A stretch of 10,058 nt of DNA from Flavobacteriales bacterium UBA3376 (lineage in GTDB: Bacteria; Bacteroidota; Bacteroidia; Flavobacteriales; Weeksellaceae). The stretch spans positions 1-10,058 of the forward strand of contig DEQC01000046.1 of assembly GCA_002359055.1 (NCBI GenBank). The letters are read 5' to 3'. The notes beneath the pieces were generated by a model. That model was not told the origin of the DNA. It saw only the letters and a program-made list of their open reading frames with translations, and made no database searches. The translations under genes were made by a program, and so were the position numbers. Shown in pieces: positions 5,622 through 10,058 of the stretch (position 1 is its first letter; each line of letters starts with the position of its first letter).

Positions 5622-6734
5622 ATGCGCAAATTACAAATGGTTGATTTAGGTGCGCAATACCTAAATATTAAAAAAGAAATAGACCAATCCATACAATCCG
5701 TCGTTGATTCATGTGCTTTTATCAACGGTCCTGAAGTAAAAAACTTTCAAACAGAATTAGAAGAATATTTAGATGTAAAGCATGTTATTCCTTGTGGAAA
5801 CGGAACCGACGCTTTACAAATCGCATTAATGGCTTTGGATTTACAGCCGGGCGATGAAGTAATCACTGCAGATTTCACTTTTGCTGCAACGGTTGAAGTG
5901 ATTCATTTATTAGGTTTAAAATCGGTTTTGGTCGATGTAGATTATGATAATTTTTTAATCGATACTGATAGATTAAAAGCTGCCATCACTCCAAAAACCA
6001 AAGCGATAATTCCAGTTCATTTGTTTGGACAATGTGCCAATATGGATGAAATCATGAAAATCGCTGAAAAGCATAATTTATATGTCATAGAAGATACAGC
6101 ACAAGCCATAGGTGCTGAATACAAAGGAAAAAAAGCTGGAACCATCGGTACGATTGGAGCTACTTCATTTTTCCCATCAAAAAACTTAGGTTGCTATGGT
6201 GATGGTGGAGCTATTTTCACTAATGATGATGATTTGGCACATCGAATGAGAGGAATTGTAAACCACGGAATGTATAAGAGATATTATCACGATGAAATTG
6301 GTGTAAACTCAAGATTGGATAGTATTCAAGCGGCTATTTTGAGAGTTAAATTACCTCATCTCGATACTTATAATCAATCGAGAGCTGAAGCTGCACAATA
6401 CTATTCCAATGCATTTTCTGAAATCGATGGTTTATTGACTCCAGTTCACGCAGAAGATTCAACCCATGTTTATCATCAATATACATTGAGAGTTCTCAAT
6501 GGAAAAAGAGATGAATTGATTGAATTTTTGAACAAAAAAGACATACCTGCAATGATTTATTATCCAGTTCCATTAAGAAAACAAAAAGCTTATGATACTG
6601 GAAATTATAACGATAATGACTTCCCGAACACCAACAAGTTAATCGAAGAAGTTGTCTCGTTGCCAATGCACTCAGAATTAACAGAAGAGCAATTAAAGTA
6701 CATTACTGATGCAGTAAAGGACTTTTTTAGTTAA
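5622..6734 (+). CDS. DegT/DnrJ/EryC1 (WbpE-like) nucleotide-sugar aminotransferase
   Basis: This is a PLP enzyme of the sugar aminotransferase family that converts a keto nucleotide-sugar to an amino-sugar with glutamate as usual donor. The 370 residues show MVDLGAQYLNIKKEI at the start, CGNGTDALQIALMALDL at 58-74, AIIPVHLFGQ at 128-137, VIEDTAQAIGA at 155-165 with Asp158 contacting the PLP ring, TSFFPSKNLGCYGDGGA at 181-197 with Lys187 as PLP lysine, and NSRLDSIQAAIL at 229-240. The SFFPSKNLGCYGDGGA wording is typical of WbpE/WlbC-type enzymes acting on UDP-3-keto-GlcNAc(A), but substrate cannot be fixed from sequence. An ATG six bases upstream (5616) is equally in frame; 5622 matches usual family N-termini. 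It lies 26 bases ahead of galE and divergent from waaA, suggesting an LPS-core or capsule sugar role. Confidence 0.9.
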   Translation: MRKLQMVDLGAQYLNIKKEIDQSIQSVVDSCAFINGPEVKNFQTELEEYLDVKHVIPCGNGTDALQIALMALDLQPGDEVITADFTFAATVEVIHLLGLKSVLVDVDYDNFLIDTDRLKAAITPKTKAIIPVHLFGQCANMDEIMKIAEKHNLYVIEDTAQAIGAEYKGKKAGTIGTIGATSFFPSKNLGCYGDGGAIFTNDDDLAHRMRGIVNHGMYKRYYHDEIGVNSRLDSIQAAILRVKLPHLDTYNQSRAEAAQYYSNAFSEIDGLLTPVHAEDSTHVYHQYTLRVLNGKRDELIEFLNKKDIPAMIYYPVPLRKQKAYDTGNYNDNDFPNTNKLIEEVVSLPMHSELTEEQLKYITDAVKDFFS

Positions 6735-6760
6735 ATTCAAAACCATAAAAACTCAATCAA

Positions 6761-7783
6761 TTGAAACAAAGCATTTTAGTTACCGGAGGATTAGGATATA
6801 TTGGTTCACACACAGTCGTTTCTTTACAAGAATCTGGCTATGATGTGGTTATCATAGACGATTTATCAAACTCAGAACTATTTGTATTGGATAGAATCGA
6901 AGAAATCACCCATAAAAAACCTGATTTCCATCAAATGGATTTAAAGGATGAAAAATTGGTGAAAAAATTCTTTTCTGAAAATAAAATTGATGGAGTCATT
7001 CACTTTGCTGCAAGTAAAGCAGTGGGCGAAAGTGTAGAAAAACCATTGATGTACTTTAGAAACAATTTGGTGAGTTTGATCAATTTACTGGAAGCTATGA
7101 AAGAGAACGAAGTCGATAATTTCATTTTCAGTTCATCATGTACAGTTTATGGTCAAGCCGATCAAATGCCAATTGACGAAAGTGCTCCTATCAAAAAAGC
7201 AGAATCTCCTTATGCCAAAACCAAACAGATGGGCGAAGAGATTTTGGAAGATTACGTGACTGCTTTTCATAAAAATGTAATTTCATTGAGATATTTCAAT
7301 CCGGTGGGTGCACATCCATCCAGTTTGATTGGAGAATTACCAAAAGGAGTTCCGAACAATCTCATTCCGTTTGTCACTCAAGTGGCTGCAGGAATCAGAG
7401 AAGAACTTTCAGTTTTTGGAAACGATTATCCAACCAGAGATGGAACAGCGATCAGAGATTATATTTACGTATGTGATTTAGCAGATGCTCATGTAAAGGC
7501 ATTGAATCGATTGATCGAAAAGAAAAACCATACGAATTTAGAAATTTTCAATTTAGGGACTGGAATTGGTTCAACTGTTTTGGAAGTAATCGATGCTTTT
7601 GAAAAAGCCAATGATTTAAAGTTAAAATACAAAATCGTTGGACGAAGAGCAGGTGATGTTATTGAAGCATTTGCTGACAATACTAAAGCTGAAAGTGAAT
7701 TGAATTGGAAAGCTGAAACACCTTTGGAAGTCAGTATGAAAACTGCTTGGAATTGGCAAAAAACCTTAAAACCTCAGACCTAA
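6761..7783 (+). CDS. galE: UDP-glucose/UDP-N-acetylglucosamine 4-epimerase, TTG start
   Basis: GalE-type short-chain dehydrogenase that inverts C4 of UDP-sugars with bound NAD+. The 340 residues show the Rossmann motif TGGLGYIGSH at 8-17, HFAASKAVGESVEKP at 81-95, FSSSCTVYG at 123-131 with Ser126, the catalytic Tyr151 and Lys155 in YAKTK, RYFNPVGAHPSS at 177-188, and GRRAGDV at 294-300. The start is TTG: an in-frame stop (TAA, 6746-6748) sits 12 bases upstream, no ATG lies between, and the first internal ATG (Met59) would delete the NAD-binding motif. Ala303 occupies the position of E. coli Tyr299 and human Cys307. A small residue there is linked to acceptance of UDP-GlcNAc/GalNAc, so a bifunctional enzyme is predicted. 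It follows the aminotransferase by 26 bases and precedes lipA by 28, fitting one transcript. Confidence 0.94.
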   Translation: MKQSILVTGGLGYIGSHTVVSLQESGYDVVIIDDLSNSELFVLDRIEEITHKKPDFHQMDLKDEKLVKKFFSENKIDGVIHFAASKAVGESVEKPLMYFRNNLVSLINLLEAMKENEVDNFIFSSSCTVYGQADQMPIDESAPIKKAESPYAKTKQMGEEILEDYVTAFHKNVISLRYFNPVGAHPSSLIGELPKGVPNNLIPFVTQVAAGIREELSVFGNDYPTRDGTAIRDYIYVCDLADAHVKALNRLIEKKNHTNLEIFNLGTGIGSTVLEVIDAFEKANDLKLKYKIVGRRAGDVIEAFADNTKAESELNWKAETPLEVSMKTAWNWQKTLKPQT

Positions 7784-7811
7784 GTTGTAATGATTAATTA
7801 ATTTGAAAAAT

Positions 7812-8681
7812 ATGAAAGCTGTAATCAAAGAAGATGGAAGGGTTCAAAAACCCAAATGGATAAGAGTTAAACTTCCTACAGGTCAAAATTATAGAAAATT
7901 AAGAGGTTTAGTCGATAAATACGAATTAAATACAATTTGCCAAAGTGGAAGTTGTCCCAATATGGGAGAATGTTGGAGCGCAGGTACAGCCACTTTTATG
8001 ATTTTAGGAAATATTTGTACGCGTTCTTGTGGATTTTGTGGAGTAAAAACTGGTCGTCCTGATCAAGTAGATTGGGAAGAACCAGAAAAAGTCGCAAAAT
8101 CTATCAAACAAATGCAAATTAAACATGCAGTTTTAACTTCTGTAGATCGAGATGATCTAAAAGATATGGGCTCAATCATTTGGGCAGAAACCATCAATGC
8201 GGTAAGAAGAATCGCACCTGGTGTAACTATGGAAACTCTGATTCCTGATTTCCAAGGAGAAGAAAAAATTATTGATAGAATAATTGAAGCTGCTCCTGAA
8301 GTGATATCTCACAATATGGAAACGGTGAAACGATTGACAAGAGCAGTTAGAATTCAAGCCAAATACGAGAGAAGTTTAGGCGTTCTGCGTTATTTGAAAG
8401 AAAATGGAAAGTCTCGTACAAAGACTGGAATTATGCTCGGATTTGGAGAAACCAAAGAAGAAGTTTTTGAAACTATTCGTGATATTGCAGATGCAAAAGT
8501 CGATGTAATCACCATTGGTCAATATTTACAACCGACCAAAAAACATTTGCCAGTGAAAGAATTTATCACTCCAGAATTGTTCAAAGAATATGAAGAATAC
8601 GCCAAACAGTTCAACTTCCGTCACATCGAAAGTGGACCTTTGGTAAGATCCTCTTATCATGCTGAAAAACATATATTATAA
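7812..8681 (+). CDS. lipA: Lipoyl synthase
   Basis: LipA is the radical SAM enzyme that inserts two sulfurs at C6 and C8 of protein-bound octanoyl groups to form lipoate for 2-oxoacid dehydrogenases and glycine cleavage. The 289 residues show the auxiliary 4Fe-4S cluster cysteines Cys43, Cys48 and Cys54 (CQSGSCPNMGEC), the radical SAM cluster CTRSCGFC (Cys69, Cys73, Cys76), GRPDQVDWEEP, TSVDRDDLKD, and the C-terminal RSSYHAE whose serine ligates the auxiliary cluster. All key residues are present and length is normal. The ATG at 7812 is chosen; a TTG three codons earlier (7803) is possible but not needed. A near-match to a -7 box (TTAATTTG, 7798-7805) just before it could add a weak promoter, but 28 bases after galE and 11 before cinA suggest cotranscription. 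No lipB is in view. Confidence 0.97.
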   Translation: MKAVIKEDGRVQKPKWIRVKLPTGQNYRKLRGLVDKYELNTICQSGSCPNMGECWSAGTATFMILGNICTRSCGFCGVKTGRPDQVDWEEPEKVAKSIKQMQIKHAVLTSVDRDDLKDMGSIIWAETINAVRRIAPGVTMETLIPDFQGEEKIIDRIIEAAPEVISHNMETVKRLTRAVRIQAKYERSLGVLRYLKENGKSRTKTGIMLGFGETKEEVFETIRDIADAKVDVITIGQYLQPTKKHLPVKEFITPELFKEYEEYAKQFNFRHIESGPLVRSSYHAEKHIL

Positions 8682-8692
8682 ATTTCATTCAG

Positions 8693-9940
8693 ATGAGAGT
8701 ACGAGCACTTACCATAGGCGACGAAATCCTTTTTGGACAAGTGGTTGATACCAACTCGGCTTATCTTGCAAAAAAGCTGAATGAAATCGGTTTGGACATC
8801 ATTGAAATCCGCTCCATTCAAGACCAACCCAAAATTATCATCGAAACTTTGGAAGAATTGGTCGATAAAACTGATGTTTTGATAACGACTGGAGGATTGG
8901 GACCTACGAATGATGATTTGACAAAAAATTCTTTATGTGAATTCTTAGAAACTGATTTAGTTTTAGACAAAGAAATTTTAAATGAATTAGAAGTTCGATT
9001 CAAAAAAAACAATCGAACCCTGAATGCATTGCATAGAGATCAAGCTTTGGTTCCTAAAAACTCCATCGCTTTACCAAATCCTCTAGGAACTGCTCCTGGC
9101 ATTTGGACGGAACATAAAAATTGTATCATCATCAATTTACCAGGTGTCCCATTCGAAATGAAAAACTTGCTTAAATCTCAAGTGATTCCTTTACTCAAAG
9201 CGAGATTCTCTCTTCCATTTGTCATTCATCGATTCCTTTCAGTATCCAATTTTCCTGAAAGTGATTTAGCAATTGCATTGAAGGATTGGGAAAATCAATT
9301 GCCCGAAAATTTTCATTTAGCCTATTTACCAGAAAATTCTAAAGTTAAATTGGTACTCACTGCTAAAGGCAGAAAACGCGATGAATTGATTGGGACAATT
9401 GATCAAGAAGTTAAAAAGGTCATTCCTATATTAAAAAATCATTTAGATTCGACCCAAACCGCTGCGGTAGAGCTTATTTTAGGCAAAGTTTTAAAAGAGA
9501 AAAAACTGTGTATTTCCACTGCTGAAAGCTGCACCGGCGGATACATTGCACAACTGCTTACAAGCGTTCCTGGAAGTTCTACATATTATAAAGGAAGTGT
9601 AGTTTCTTATGCAACTGAAGTAAAGAAAAATCTGCTAAACGTTTCTGAAAAAACCATAGAAAAGCACACAGTAGTAAGCAAAGAAGTCGCTATAGAAATG
9701 GCCAAAGGTGTAAGAAAAAAGTTAAATACGGACATCAGCCTTTCAACTACTGGAGTCGCTGGTCCGAGCAAAGGTGAAGATGGAAAAGAAGTCGGAACTG
9801 TTTGGATAGCTATTGCAAGTGCTAAAAAAACATTTAGTAAAATGTATTATTTCCCTTACCTCGAAAGAGATGACTTCGTCACTCAAGTGTCTAAACTCGC
9901 CCTTCAAAATGTTTTGGAATTTGTACGCGAAACCAAATAA
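8693..9940 (+). CDS. cinA: CinA: NMN deamidase fused to MoaB/MogA-like domain
   Basis: This is a two-domain 415-residue CinA of full family length. Residues 1-170 are a molybdopterin-binding-like (COG1058) domain with LTIGDEILFGQVVDTNSAYL at 6-25 and TTGGLGPTNDDLTK at 65-78, associated with ADP-ribose pyrophosphatase activity. Residues about 175-245 form the middle linker domain. Residues 258-411 are the PncC domain that hydrolyses nicotinamide mononucleotide to nicotinate mononucleotide and ammonia in NAD salvage, with STAESCTGG at 275-283, GSVVSYATEVKKNLLNV at 301-317 and TGVAGPSKGEDGKEVGTVWI at 353-372. It starts 11 bases after lipA and is the last gene before a strong terminator. The family name refers to competence in other bacteria; no competence context is seen here, so NAD(P) metabolism is the likelier role. 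Confidence 0.95.
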   Translation: MRVRALTIGDEILFGQVVDTNSAYLAKKLNEIGLDIIEIRSIQDQPKIIIETLEELVDKTDVLITTGGLGPTNDDLTKNSLCEFLETDLVLDKEILNELEVRFKKNNRTLNALHRDQALVPKNSIALPNPLGTAPGIWTEHKNCIIINLPGVPFEMKNLLKSQVIPLLKARFSLPFVIHRFLSVSNFPESDLAIALKDWENQLPENFHLAYLPENSKVKLVLTAKGRKRDELIGTIDQEVKKVIPILKNHLDSTQTAAVELILGKVLKEKKLCISTAESCTGGYIAQLLTSVPGSSTYYKGSVVSYATEVKKNLLNVSEKTIEKHTVVSKEVAIEMAKGVRKKLNTDISLSTTGVAGPSKGEDGKEVGTVWIAIASAKKTFSKMYYFPYLERDDFVTQVSKLALQNVLEFVRETK

Positions 9941-9951
9941 TTGATAACAAG

Positions 9952-9983
9952 AAGCTGTCTCACAACGAGGCAGCTTTTTTTTT
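9952..9983 (+). terminator. Strong intrinsic terminator after cinA
   Basis: A 10-bp stem, AAGCTGTCTC (9952-9961) with GAGGCAGCTT (9967-9976), has one G-T pair and the loop ACAAC, and runs into nine T residues (9975-9983). It starts 12 bases after the cinA stop and closes the plus-strand series. Confidence 0.92.
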
Positions 9984-10052
9984 ATAAATCAGTCTAAATA
10001 CTTGTTTTTCACATATAAAATCCTCATTTTTAACTATCTAATTTTCAGCTAA

Positions 10053-10058
10053 ATGAGC
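10053..10058 (+). CDS. Possible start of the next gene (perhaps rpmB), cut by the right edge
   Basis: The window ends with ATG AGC, preceded by an AT-rich stretch holding TAATTTTC (10039-10046), one base off the TAnnTTTG box. From memory, Flavobacteriia often have rpmB (ribosomal protein L28, beginning Met-Ser) after cinA, which would fit. Only two codons are visible, so this is a guess from position and known gene order. Confidence 0.25.

Noticed and set aside
9984..10052. Riboswitch or leader structure after cinA
   Set aside because: It is AT-rich sequence without stable pairing; only a one-mismatch -7 box can be noted.
1..10058. CRISPR, phage, toxin-antitoxin, IS or other mobile or defence system
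   Set aside because: There are no direct-repeat arrays, transposase or integrase motifs, or terminal repeats; all larger genes belong to core metabolic or envelope families with uniform AT-rich composition.

Overview
The window reads as a low-GC Flavobacteriia-type (Bacteroidota) chromosome segment. The evidence is the promoter style (exact or near TAnnTTTG -7 boxes with TTTG-like -33 boxes), A-rich leaders with no Shine-Dalgarno, and the protein family variants (KYEYW-type WaaA, flavobacterial OmpA-like lipoprotein). It is a densely packed housekeeping region. No gap without a gene exceeds about 135 bases. I see no tRNA, rRNA, insertion sequence, CRISPR array, phage gene or riboswitch.

Left part (1-1835): the N-terminal 274 residues of class II fumarase FumC (minus strand, running off the left edge); an orphan 68-residue membrane protein (plus) with its own promoter and hairpin terminator; and, converging on the same hairpin, a minus-strand OmpA-like lipoprotein with a degenerate peptidoglycan-binding motif.

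Middle (1922-5567): a free-standing LpxD-family acyltransferase (lipid A assembly) and an L-lysine 6-aminotransferase, each with its own promoter and terminator. The Kdo transferase waaA/kdtA (minus) then converges on the lysine aminotransferase through a strong two-way terminator.

Right part (5622-9940): divergent from waaA runs a tight plus-strand series. It holds a WbpE-like sugar aminotransferase, a GalE-type epimerase that starts with TTG and has a small gate residue predicting activity on N-acetylated UDP-sugars, lipoyl synthase lipA, and full-length cinA. Gaps are 26, 28 and 11 bases, and a strong terminator closes the series. The last six bases (ATG AGC) may be the start of the next gene, possibly rpmB.

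Together lpxD-like, waaA, the sugar aminotransferase and galE suggest a dispersed surface-glycolipid supply cluster (lipid A, Kdo, amino-sugar nucleotides). fumC, lipA, cinA and lat are central or cofactor metabolism. I found no clearly undescribed multi-gene system. The points most worth checking are the divergent OmpA-like lipoprotein, the orphan membrane peptide, the GalE gate residue, and the stand-alone lysine aminotransferase and LpxD paralogue.
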